Shown in pieces: positions 1 to 6,106 of a stretch of DNA of 64,000 nt. The position numbers were made by a program, and so were the translations under genes. The notes below the pieces were generated by a model that saw only the letters and a program-made list of their open reading frames with translations, was not told the origin of the DNA and made no database searches. The stretch's first letter is position 1, and every line of letters starts with the position of its first letter. This DNA comes from Actinoplanes octamycinicus (GTDB taxonomy: Bacteria > Actinomycetota > Actinomycetes > Mycobacteriales > Micromonosporaceae): positions 2,523,501 to 2,587,500 of the forward strand of contig NZ_JACHNB010000001.1 in NCBI RefSeq assembly GCF_014205225.1, read 5' to 3'.

Positions 1-170
1 AGGGTCCGCCCGCCCGGCAGCTGCCACACGCCAAGGTACTGACGCAACGCGGTCACAGGCGGAACCTCCGGGAATTGGTGTAACGGCCAACAAGGCTTCC
101 GACGCTAACCTCGGCCACCCCGGAACACACCTGAAACAGGCCCGCTTGTCATGCGGCTCACCATCACAGT

Positions 171-197
171 GACGGCCGCGCCAGGGGCGCGGCCGTC
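171..197. terminator. GC-rich hairpin, possible displaced htpX terminator
   Basis: A perfect 12-bp stem (GACGGCCGCGCC pairing with GGCGCGGCCGTC) closes a 3-base loop. No T-run follows on either strand. It lies just left of the IS630 element, and the other side of that element is 13 bp past the htpX stop codon, so this hairpin may have ended the htpX transcript before insertion. That role is inferred. Confidence 0.45.
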
Positions 198-205
198 GTT
201 CGGTG

Positions 206-238
206 CGGTGCTCGCTTTTGGTTACGGTGCTCGCTTTT
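206..238. repeat. 14-bp direct repeat, two copies
   Basis: CGGTGCTCGCTTTT occurs at 206-219 and again at 225-238, a 19-bp period, directly outside the left end of the IS element. Nothing else was recognised in the first 250 bases apart from the hairpin at 171-197. Confidence 0.6.
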
Positions 239-251
239 CGGTGCGGAGCTA

Positions 252-272
252 GTGCCCTGACCAAGAACGTTT
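252..272 (+). repeat. IS630 left terminal inverted repeat
   Basis: GTGCCCTGACCAAGAACGTTT matches the right end perfectly in inverted orientation. With the flanking AGCTA the match extends to 26 bp (247-272), partly because the target itself is palindromic. Confidence 0.92.
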
Positions 273-331
273 ACGGTGTTGGATGACACGCCGTCGGGTT
301 CACGGGCGGGCGGCATAATGGCGTTCAGGCT

Positions 332-1456
332 GTGCTGGTGGCAGATCCAGTACGCGTGCGGCGGCTCAGTGACCAGGAAGGTCAAACGCTGCTGCGCATC
401 ACTCGCCGGGGCACCGGCTCACCGATCCGATTACGCCGGGCCATGGTCGTGCTCGCATCCGCGGGCGGGAACACAGTGCCGGCCATCGCCCGGCTCGTGC
501 AGGCCGACGAGGACACGATCCGGCAGGTCATCCACCGGTTCAACGAGACAGGGATGGCCAGCCTGGACCCTCGGTGGGCGGGTGGCCGTCCCCGCCAGAT
601 CAGTCCTGACGATGAGCAGTTCATCGTCACGACGGCCAAGGCGCGCCCCGAGAGTCTGGGGCGGCCGTTCACCCGGTGGAGCATCCGCAAACTCGCCGAC
701 TATCTGACCTTGCAGCCCGCCCGGTCCATCGAGATCGGGCGGGAACGGCTGCGGCAGATCCTGCACCACAACGGCATCACCTTCCAGCGGACCAAGACCT
801 GGAAGGAATCCACCGACCCCGACCGCGACGCCAAACTCGCCCGCATCGAGTACGTGAGCAGCCACATGCCGCAGCGGGTGTTCGCGTTCGACGAGTTCGG
901 GCCCCTCGCAGTCCGCCCCCATGGCGGTGCCGGCTGGACACCTGCCGGGCATCCCGACCGGCTCCCGGCGAACTATCACAAGCTGCATGGGGTGCGGCAG
1001 TTCCACGGCTGCTACAGCGTCGGCGACGACCAGCTCTGGGGCGTCGTCCGGCGCCGCAAAGGCGCCGCGCAAACCCTCGCCGCGCTGAAATCCATTCGCC
1101 GGGCCCGGCCGGACGGGGCACCGATCTACATCATCTTGGACAATCTGTCCGCGCATAAGGGCAAACGAATCCGTGCCTGGGCGGCCCGCAACAAGGTCGA
1201 ACTCTGCTTCACACCGACGTATGCGTCCTGGGCCAACCCGATCGAGGCGCAGTTCGGGCCGCTACGCACGTTCGTGATCGCCGGCTCGAACCATCCGAAC
1301 CACACCGTCCTGGCCAGGAAACTGCACGCCTACCTACGCTGGCGCAACGCCCACGCCCGTCACCCCGACGTCCTGGACGCTCAACGCCGCGAACGAGCCC
1401 GCGTCCGCAGCGAACGACAACGACGCTGGGGCCAACCCGCCACCCGAGCGGCCTGA
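332..1456 (+). CDS. IS630-family transposase (DDE)
   Basis: The 374-residue protein has an N-terminal helix-turn-helix region (about residues 35-80), a winged-helix-like linker, and a C-terminal RNase-H-fold DDE domain. The acidic residues are D187 (FAFDEFG), D270 (YIILDNLSAH) and E305 (NPIEAQFG). The 34 residues between the second D and the E match the IS630 D34E spacing. The GTG start at 332 gives the longest frame inside the element and lacks a clear ribosome-binding site; a later start is possible. The frame is intact and full length. It would cut and join the terminal repeats at CTAG targets. Confidence 0.92.
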   Translation: MLVADPVRVRRLSDQEGQTLLRITRRGTGSPIRLRRAMVVLASAGGNTVPAIARLVQADEDTIRQVIHRFNETGMASLDPRWAGGRPRQISPDDEQFIVTTAKARPESLGRPFTRWSIRKLADYLTLQPARSIEIGRERLRQILHHNGITFQRTKTWKESTDPDRDAKLARIEYVSSHMPQRVFAFDEFGPLAVRPHGGAGWTPAGHPDRLPANYHKLHGVRQFHGCYSVGDDQLWGVVRRRKGAAQTLAALKSIRRARPDGAPIYIILDNLSAHKGKRIRAWAARNKVELCFTPTYASWANPIEAQFGPLRTFVIAGSNHPNHTVLARKLHAYLRWRNAHARHPDVLDAQRRERARVRSERQRRWGQPATRAA

Positions 1457-1468
1457 CCCCAACACCCC

Positions 1469-1489
1469 AAACGTTCTTGGTCAGGGCAC
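1469..1489 (-). repeat. IS630 right terminal inverted repeat
   Basis: This is the exact reverse complement of the left end. It begins 13 bases after the transposase stop codon and is followed by the TA duplication at 1490-1491. Confidence 0.92.
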
Positions 1490-1504
1490 TAGCTCTCGGT
1501 ACGG

Positions 1505-2392
1505 TCAGCGCACGTACGGCCGGGCTGCTCCGCCGGTCAGCGACGCCTGCTCGTGCAGCCGCCGGACCCGCTCCTCCATCGGCGGGTGGGTGGAGAACAG
1601 CGCCGAGATGCCACCGCCCCGGAACGGGTTGGCGATCATCAGGTGCGCGGTGCTGGTGAGCTGCCCGTCGGCCGGGAGCGGGACGCGCTGCGTACCGTAA
1701 TGGATCTTCTCGAGCGCACTGGCCAGGGCCAGCGGGTCACCGGTCAGGGTGGCGCCCGAGGCGTCCGCCTGGAACTCCCGGTTCCGGCTGATCGCCAGCT
1801 GGATCACCGACGCGGCGAGCGGGCCGAGGATCAGCATCAGCAGCAGCGACGCCGGGTTCGGCGCGTCCTCGTCGTCCGAGCCGCCGAACGGCAGGAAGAT
1901 CGCCAGCTGGGCGACCATCGTGATGATCCCGGCGAGCGCGCCGGCCACGCTGGAGATCAGGATGTCCCGGTTGTAGACGTGGGACAGCTCGTGACCGATC
2001 ACGCCGCGCAGCTCCCGCAGATCCAGGATCCGGGTGATGCCGACCGTCACGGCGACCGCCGCGTGCTCCGGGTCCCGCCCGGTCGCGAACGCGTTCGGCT
2101 GCATCGACGGCGACACGTAGAGCCGGGGCATCGGCTGCCCGGCCTGCTGCGCCAACTCCCGCACGATCTGGTGGAGCTGCGGGAACTCGGCCTCGCTGAC
2201 CGGCTGCGCGCCCATCGAGCGTAGCGCGATCCGGTCCGAGAAGAAGTAGCTGACCGCGTTGGTGACCAGCGAGAAGATCACCGCGATGACCAGGCCGGTG
2301 CTGCCGCCGAGCCAGTAACCCACGGCCAGGATCAGGCCGGTGAGCAGCCCGAGGAGGGCGGCCGTCTTGAGTCCGTTGTGATGGCTGTGCAC
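1505..2392 (-). CDS. htpX: HtpX-like M48 membrane metalloprotease
   Basis: HtpX is a zinc protease of the cytoplasmic membrane that takes part in quality control of misfolded membrane proteins. The zinc motif HELSH is at residues 134-138 and the downstream glutamate ligand lies in EFQAD. Two N-terminal membrane segments (about 10-30 and 33-52) and two later hydrophobic segments around the catalytic site fit the family; 295 residues is normal. An ATG exists at 2410, but AAGGAG (2404-2399) lies 6 bases before the GTG at 2392, which also gives the usual MHSHHNGLKT start, so GTG is chosen. An IS630 copy sits just past the stop codon. Confidence 0.93.
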   Translation of the reverse strand: MHSHHNGLKTAALLGLLTGLILAVGYWLGGSTGLVIAVIFSLVTNAVSYFFSDRIALRSMGAQPVSEAEFPQLHQIVRELAQQAGQPMPRLYVSPSMQPNAFATGRDPEHAAVAVTVGITRILDLRELRGVIGHELSHVYNRDILISSVAGALAGIITMVAQLAIFLPFGGSDDEDAPNPASLLLMLILGPLAASVIQLAISRNREFQADASGATLTGDPLALASALEKIHYGTQRVPLPADGQLTSTAHLMIANPFRGGGISALFSTHPPMEERVRRLHEQASLTGGAARPYVR

Positions 2393-2508
2393 GTTCGACT
2401 CCTTCAGCATGCGGGCTCGTGACCCGCACCTAAGAGAACGCGAGTTTCCTGCACGTTCATCCGAGAAGTCGCTGTGAGTTAGCTGGATCGGGTGGATCAG
2501 TAACGAGA

Positions 2509-2538
2509 ACGGCCCCGGAGCCGAAGCTCCGGGGCCGT
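2509..2538 (-). terminator. Terminator after tRNA-Tyr
   Basis: A perfect 12-bp stem (ACGGCCCCGGAG with CTCCGGGGCCGT). On the minus strand the loop reads CTTCGG, so the hairpin is capped by a stable UUCG tetraloop. It starts 13 bases past the 3' end of tRNA-Tyr. There is no strong T-run. Confidence 0.75.
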
Positions 2539-2550
2539 CAACCTTGCCTG

Positions 2551-2631
2551 TGGCGGGTAGAGGATTCGAACCTCTGTAGCTTTCGCGACGGATTTACAGT
2601 CCGCTCCCATTGGCCGCTCGGGCAACCCGCC
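2551..2631 (-). tRNA. tRNA-Tyr (GTA)
   Basis: The cloverleaf folds with a 7-bp acceptor stem (GGCGGGT/ACCCGCC), discriminator A at 2551, anticodon GTA (complement of 2595-2597), T-loop GGTTCGAATCC and a long variable arm, as expected for class II bacterial tRNA-Tyr. CCA is not encoded. Confidence 0.95.
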
Positions 2632-2668
2632 TGGGCAGCCACCACGCTTTCGCGCGGCAGCGGAGATG

Positions 2669-2699
2669 AGCATAGCCGTACCGCGAGGCCGGTCCGCAA
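2669..2699 (-). promoter_or_regulatory. Candidate tRNA-Tyr promoter
   Basis: On the minus strand TTGCGG (2699-2694) is followed after 19 bases by TATGCT (2674-2669). This predicts a start about 30 bases before the mature tRNA. The spacing is long, so confidence is modest. Confidence 0.4.
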
Positions 2700-2779
2700 C
2701 CGGGTACGGTCGGCATGTCGCGGGGCCGGGACCGGTCCGCCGGCGACATCGACACGCATCCAGCCGCAGGAGTCTGATC

Positions 2780-3271
2780 ATGGCAGCCAACCCGTCGTTC
2801 GACATCGTCAGCAAGGTCGACCGGCAGGAGGTCGACAACGCTTTCAACCAGGCGGAGAAGGAGCTGAGCACCCGGTTCGACTTCCGGGGCACGGGCACCG
2901 AGATCGCCAAGTCGGGCGAGGCCTTCACCATCACCTCGGAGACCGAGGAGCGGGCCACCGCCGCGCTCGACGTGTTCAAGGAGAAACTGGTCAAGCGGAG
3001 CATCTCGCTGAAGTCGGTGGACGCCGGCGAGCCGCGCCAGTCCGGCAAGACCTTCAAGATCGACGTCAAGGTGATCGAGGGCATCGAGTCCGACAAGGCC
3101 AAGGCGATCAGCAAGAAGATCCGCGACGAGGGCCCGAAGGGCGTGCAGGCCCAGATCCAGGGCGACCAGCTGCGCGTCACCGGCAAGAAGCGCGACGACC
3201 TGCAGGCCGTGATCGCCCTGCTCAAGGCCGACGACTTCGGTGTCGCCCTGCAGTTCACCAATTACCGCTAA
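2780..3271 (+). CDS. yajQ: YajQ family (UPF0234) protein
   Basis: A 163-residue protein beginning [12 protein letters not shown], full length for the YajQ family. YajQ proteins have two tandem ferredoxin-like domains that bind nucleotides; one homologue (Xanthomonas XC_3703) binds c-di-GMP and acts with a LysR-type regulator. The typical features are visible: the FDIVSKVD start, the RFDFRGT strand and the C-terminal [19 protein letters not shown] (2766-2772) lies 7 bases before the ATG. It is transcribed divergently from tRNA-Tyr. Whether this member binds c-di-GMP, which other genes in the window concern, cannot be seen from sequence. Confidence 0.93.
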   Translation: MAANPSFDIVSKVDRQEVDNAFNQAEKELSTRFDFRGTGTEIAKSGEAFTITSETEERATAALDVFKEKLVKRSISLKSVDAGEPRQSGKTFKIDVKVIEGIESDKAKAISKKIRDEGPKGVQAQIQGDQLRVTGKKRDDLQAVIALLKADDFGVALQFTNYR

Positions 3272-3310
3272 CCACCTGACCGCCGCCCGGCCCGGTCGCA
3301 CACTGGGGCG

Positions 3311-3601
3311 ATGAGTACCGGAGTGCTGGGCGGCGTGCTGGGCCTGGCGCTGTTCGTCTTCGGCATGCGGATGCTCGTCCGGGACGAGGCGCCCGGGATG
3401 ATCGCCCGCTCGTTCCGGTCGGTTCGCGACGCGGGCTACTACCACCTGCTGTTCGGCCTGGCCCTGCTGATCTACGTGGGCGGCCTGCACCTGCGCGCCG
3501 TCGTGGCCGGGCAGGCCGCCGCACTGATCGCCCTGCTCCTGGTCGCCGTGGCCCTGGTCCGATTCCGCCCCCGGGGCCGCGGCCCGACGCGCAAGGCCTG
3601 A
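3311..3601 (+). CDS. Small membrane protein of unknown function
   Basis: A 96-residue protein with three likely membrane segments (about residues 2-22, 47-65 and 67-85) and a short cationic tail ending PTRKA. The family is not recognised. It starts 39 bp after the YajQ gene on the same strand and may be cotranscribed. The last 11 codons fall inside the first unit of the tandem repeat at 3569-3759, so the stop codon and C-terminus are part of the repeat unit. Confidence 0.65.
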   Translation: MSTGVLGGVLGLALFVFGMRMLVRDEAPGMIARSFRSVRDAGYYHLLFGLALLIYVGGLHLRAVVAGQAAALIALLLVAVALVRFRPRGRGPTRKA

Positions 3602-3759
3602 CCCGGGGCCGGGGCCCGACGCGCAAGGCCTGACCCGGGGCCGGGGTCCGGCGCGCAAGGCCTGACCCGGGCGCCGGGGCCCGGCGCGCAAGGCATGAAC
3701 CGAGGCGGGGTCCGGCGCGCAAGGCATGACCCGGGGCGGGGCCGGACTAGTAAGGCATG
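3569..3759. repeat. GC-rich tandem repeat, six units of 31-33 bp
   Basis: GCAAGGC[C/A]TG begins at 3591, 3623, 3655, 3688, 3719 and (as GTAAGGCATG) 3750, each preceded by a CCGGGG-rich block. The periods are 32, 32, 33, 31 and 31. Units decay from left to right. The first unit encodes the C-terminus and stop of the preceding gene; the rest fills the gap before the LysE-type gene. Confidence 0.85.
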
Positions 3760-3813
3760 AGCCGGGCAGGGCCGACTGGCCAGGCGTACCCGGACCCGGC
3801 TAGGAATGACCCC

Positions 3814-4446
3814 ATGGACCTGACCCACGCCGTCCTCTCCTTCGCCCTGCTCGGCGCCCTACTCACGATCACCCCGGGCCTGGACACCGCGCTGGTGCTG
3901 CGCTCCGCGGTGACGATGGGCAGGGGTCCGGCCTTCGCCACCGCCCTGGGGGTCGGCGCCGGCGCGCTGATCTGGGGCGCGGCCGCCGCGGTCGGGGTGT
4001 CCGCGCTGCTCACCGCGTCCACCGTGGCCTACACCGTGCTGCGGGTGGCCGGCGCGGCGTACATGATCTTCCTGGGCGTCCGGATGATCCGGGCCGCCGT
4101 GCGCCCCGGCCCGGTCGAGGCCGCGGACACCGCTCCCGCCGCGCCCACCTGGTGGAGCACGTTCGGCCGGGGCCTGCTCACCAACCTGCTCAACCCCAAG
4201 GTGGGCGCCTTCTACGTGGCGGTCCTCCCGCAGTTCCTCCCGCCGGACAGTTCGCCGCTCGGCGTCGGTCTGCTGCTCGCCCTGGTGCACGACCTGGAGG
4301 GCCTGGTCTGGTTCGCATTGATCATTTTCGGCGCGCAGGCCGCGCGCGGTGTCCTCGCCCGGCGCGCGGTCCGGCGTAGCGTCGACGCCGGAACCGGCGC
4401 GGTCCTGCTCGGCTTCGGCCTGCGCCTGGGACTGGCCAGCCGTTGA
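3814..4446 (+). CDS. LysE/RhtB-family amino-acid exporter
   Basis: A 210-residue membrane protein with about six hydrophobic segments and the conserved N-terminal TPGLDTALVLRSA region, which corresponds to the TPGP motif of the LysE/RhtB/ArgO exporters. Later conserved elements are the GAAYMIFLGVRM segment and NLLNPKVGAFYVAVLPQF. Length and layout fit the family. The ATG at 3814 is preceded by AGGAA (3802-3806); an upstream in-frame ATG at 3757 lies in repeat sequence and is rejected. Substrate cannot be told from sequence; export of an amino acid or derivative is likely. Confidence 0.88.
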   Translation: MDLTHAVLSFALLGALLTITPGLDTALVLRSAVTMGRGPAFATALGVGAGALIWGAAAAVGVSALLTASTVAYTVLRVAGAAYMIFLGVRMIRAAVRPGPVEAADTAPAAPTWWSTFGRGLLTNLLNPKVGAFYVAVLPQFLPPDSSPLGVGLLLALVHDLEGLVWFALIIFGAQAARGVLARRAVRRSVDAGTGAVLLGFGLRLGLASR

Positions 4447-4485
4447 AAAGCAGCCGTAGAAAAGCAGCCGTTGGAGAAGCAGCCG
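4446..4485 (+). repeat. Short 14-bp tandem repeat between genes
   Basis: AAAAGCAGCCGT occurs at 4446-4457 and 4460-4471, with a diverged third copy at 4474-4485, between the exporter stop codon and the rhodanese gene. It is too short to be assigned a function. Confidence 0.6.
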
Positions 4486-4505
4486 GGAAGAAGGTGGCGA
4501 GTTAG

Positions 4506-5315
4506 ATGATCGACCCCGTGGTGGACCTGGACCGGCTGCGTGCCCTCGGTGACGACGTGGTCCTCGCCGACGTGCGGTGGTATCTGGACGGGCGGTCGGG
4601 ACGGGAGGCGTACCGGAAAGGTCATCTGCCCGGCGCCGTCTTCATCGATCTGGACACCGCGCTGGCCGCTCCGGCGTCCCCGGCCGAGGGCCGGCATCCG
4701 CTGCCGGATCCGGAGGTCTTCGCCGCGGCGATGTCCGCCGCGGGTGTCGGGGACGCGTCGACCGTTGTCGCTTACGACGACGCCGGCGGCGTCATCGCCG
4801 CTCGTCTGGTCTGGTTGCTGCGCGCTCTCGGGCGCGAGGCCGCGCTGCTCGACGGAGGCCTGCTCGCGTACGACGGTGAGCTCACCACCGACGTCCCGGC
4901 CCCGCCCGAGGCCGTCTTCACCCCGGTGCCCTGGCCCCGCGAGCGGCTGGCCGGCCTGGCCGAGACGGTCGACGGCGGCCACCTGGTGCTGGACGCCCGG
5001 GACGCCGCCCGGTTCCGTGGCGACACCGAGCCGGTCGACCCGCGCCCCGGTCACATCCCGGGTGCCCGCAACCTGCCCTGCCGGGACAACGTGGCGGCGG
5101 ACGGCCGTTTCCTCCCGGTCGCCCAGCTGCGGGAGCGGTTCGCCGCGGTCGGCGTGGACGGCTCGGCGGATGTCATCTCGTACTGCGGTTCCGGCGTGAC
5201 GGCCTGCCACAACCTGATCGCCGTGGAGCACGCGGGCCTGGGGGCCGGCCGTCTCTACCCGGGCTCCTGGTCGCAGTACAGCCACACCGACCGCCCGGCG
5301 GCCACCGGCGACTGA
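4506..5315 (+). CDS. sseA: Sulfurtransferase with tandem rhodanese domains (SseA-like)
   Basis: This 269-residue protein has two rhodanese domains: an inactive N-terminal one (about 1-130) and a catalytic one ending in YCGSGVTACHN, with active-site Cys at residue 227. The CGSGVTA loop resembles 3-mercaptopyruvate sulfurtransferases (CG[S/T]GVTA) more than classical thiosulfate rhodaneses (CRKGVTA), so 3-mercaptopyruvate is the more likely donor. The C-terminal YPGSWSQYS block is typical. It would move sulfane sulfur to cyanide, thiols or thioredoxin in the cytoplasm. It converges with the small gene at 5321. Confidence 0.9.
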   Translation: MIDPVVDLDRLRALGDDVVLADVRWYLDGRSGREAYRKGHLPGAVFIDLDTALAAPASPAEGRHPLPDPEVFAAAMSAAGVGDASTVVAYDDAGGVIAARLVWLLRALGREAALLDGGLLAYDGELTTDVPAPPEAVFTPVPWPRERLAGLAETVDGGHLVLDARDAARFRGDTEPVDPRPGHIPGARNLPCRDNVAADGRFLPVAQLRERFAAVGVDGSADVISYCGSGVTACHNLIAVEHAGLGAGRLYPGSWSQYSHTDRPAATGD

Positions 5316-5320
5316 CCTGC

Positions 5321-5656
5321 TCAGCCGGCCTGCTCGTGCTGCCGGGCCTGGTCCTCGACCCAGCGCTGGTGCGCTTCCCAGGCGGCCTGCTTGCTGCTGC
5401 CGAGCGCGGCGCCGATCCGGGTCCAGGAGGCGCCGGCGGCGCGGGCGGACCGGACCATGGCCTGCCGCCCGTATCCGGCCTTGCGGATCACCACCTCGCT
5501 CAGGGCCAGCATCTCCAGCGTCTCGGCGGGGGAGAGGGCGGCGCCGCGGTCGTCCGGGTTCATCACCGCCAGGGCGTCCCGCATCCGCAGGTCGTCGTAA
5601 CGCCGAGTAGCGGTGATCAGCGTGTGCTGTCGTTCCAGCTCGTCCGGAGTCGTCAT
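5321..5656 (-). CDS. Small HTH-like protein of unknown function
   Basis: A 111-residue soluble protein from an ATG at 5656 with GAGAGAG upstream. A TTG at 5692 would add 12 residues but would lie inside the palindromic element. The C-terminal segment GASWTRIGAALGSSKQAAW has the spacing of a helix-turn-helix recognition unit, common in small actinobacterial proteins of this type, suggesting DNA binding. No specific family is claimed. It ends 5 bp from the convergent rhodanese gene. The palindromes directly upstream hint at autoregulation. Confidence 0.75.
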   Translation of the reverse strand: MTTPDELERQHTLITATRRYDDLRMRDALAVMNPDDRGAALSPAETLEMLALSEVVIRKAGYGRQAMVRSARAAGASWTRIGAALGSSKQAAWEAHQRWVEDQARQHEQAG

Positions 5657-5670
5657 GATACGCACTCTCT

Positions 5671-5694
5671 CGTCAAGCTTCCTTGACGTCAAGG
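5671..5694 (-). promoter_or_regulatory. Nested palindromes upstream of the HTH-like gene
   Basis: CCTTGACGTCAAGG (5681-5694) is a perfect 14-bp palindrome. Its left half also forms CGTCAAG-N4-CTTGACG with 5671-5677. The block lies 15-38 bases before the ATG at 5656, where an operator would sit. Confidence 0.5.
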
Positions 5695-5911
5695 TGCCCT
5701 GACGGACCGAGGTGAATTTGCCTCACTTCTCCTGCTAAATCGGCTATAAAGCCGCCAATTCTTCAGGGTGGACAGTCATGGTCGACTCAACCGTTCGGCC
5801 AGGTTTTGGCGCGGCGGTGCCGCGACCCGCCGATGAACACTCCCTGTCGCACAACCGGTGTGGCACCATCAGGTAACCCGTCAACCGCAACCCTCCAACG
5901 CGGGAGCCAAC

Positions 5912-6064
5912 ATGTCTTCAAGAAGGAAGCTGGGCCGCCTTGCCGGCTTGGTTTTCGTTCTCGTTGCCGCCTTTGGCGGCGTCGGTGCGGTCAGTGTTGC
6001 TGAGCATGCTTCTTCAGATACGACCGCGGTCGTCTTCTCGACCCTCGACGCTGTCTGGACGTAA
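5912..6064 (+). CDS. Secreted or membrane-anchored micropeptide
   Basis: A 50-residue peptide: a basic start (MSSRRKLGRL), one hydrophobic segment (about residues 10-30, signal-peptide-like with an Ala-Val-Ser exit) and a short polar tail ending DAVWT. GGGAG (5902-5906) precedes the ATG by 5 bases. It ends 42 bp before the GGDEF-EAL gene on the same strand, so the two are probably cotranscribed. The function is unknown; a partner or input peptide for the neighbouring sensor is only a guess. Confidence 0.6.
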   Translation: MSSRRKLGRLAGLVFVLVAAFGGVGAVSVAEHASSDTTAVVFSTLDAVWT

Positions 6065-6106
6065 CGCCGGGTCTGCTGGCTAACCGGAGTCACCGTTAGG
6101 AGCGTC

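Larger units (their letters stand above)
250..1491 (+). mobile_element. Intact IS630-family insertion sequence
   Basis: The element proper is 252-1489 (about 1.24 kb). It carries one transposase gene between perfect inverted ends, with a TA on each side (250-251 and 1490-1491). Both junctions read CTAG, the preferred target of IS630-family elements, which duplicate TA. The insertion lies in the intergenic space 13 bp past the htpX stop codon. Ends, target duplication and reading frame are all intact, so the element looks recent and potentially active. Confidence 0.93.

Noticed and set aside
3569..3759. Possible CRISPR array
   Set aside because: Units are contiguous, with no unique spacers, and decay progressively; no cas genes are in the window.
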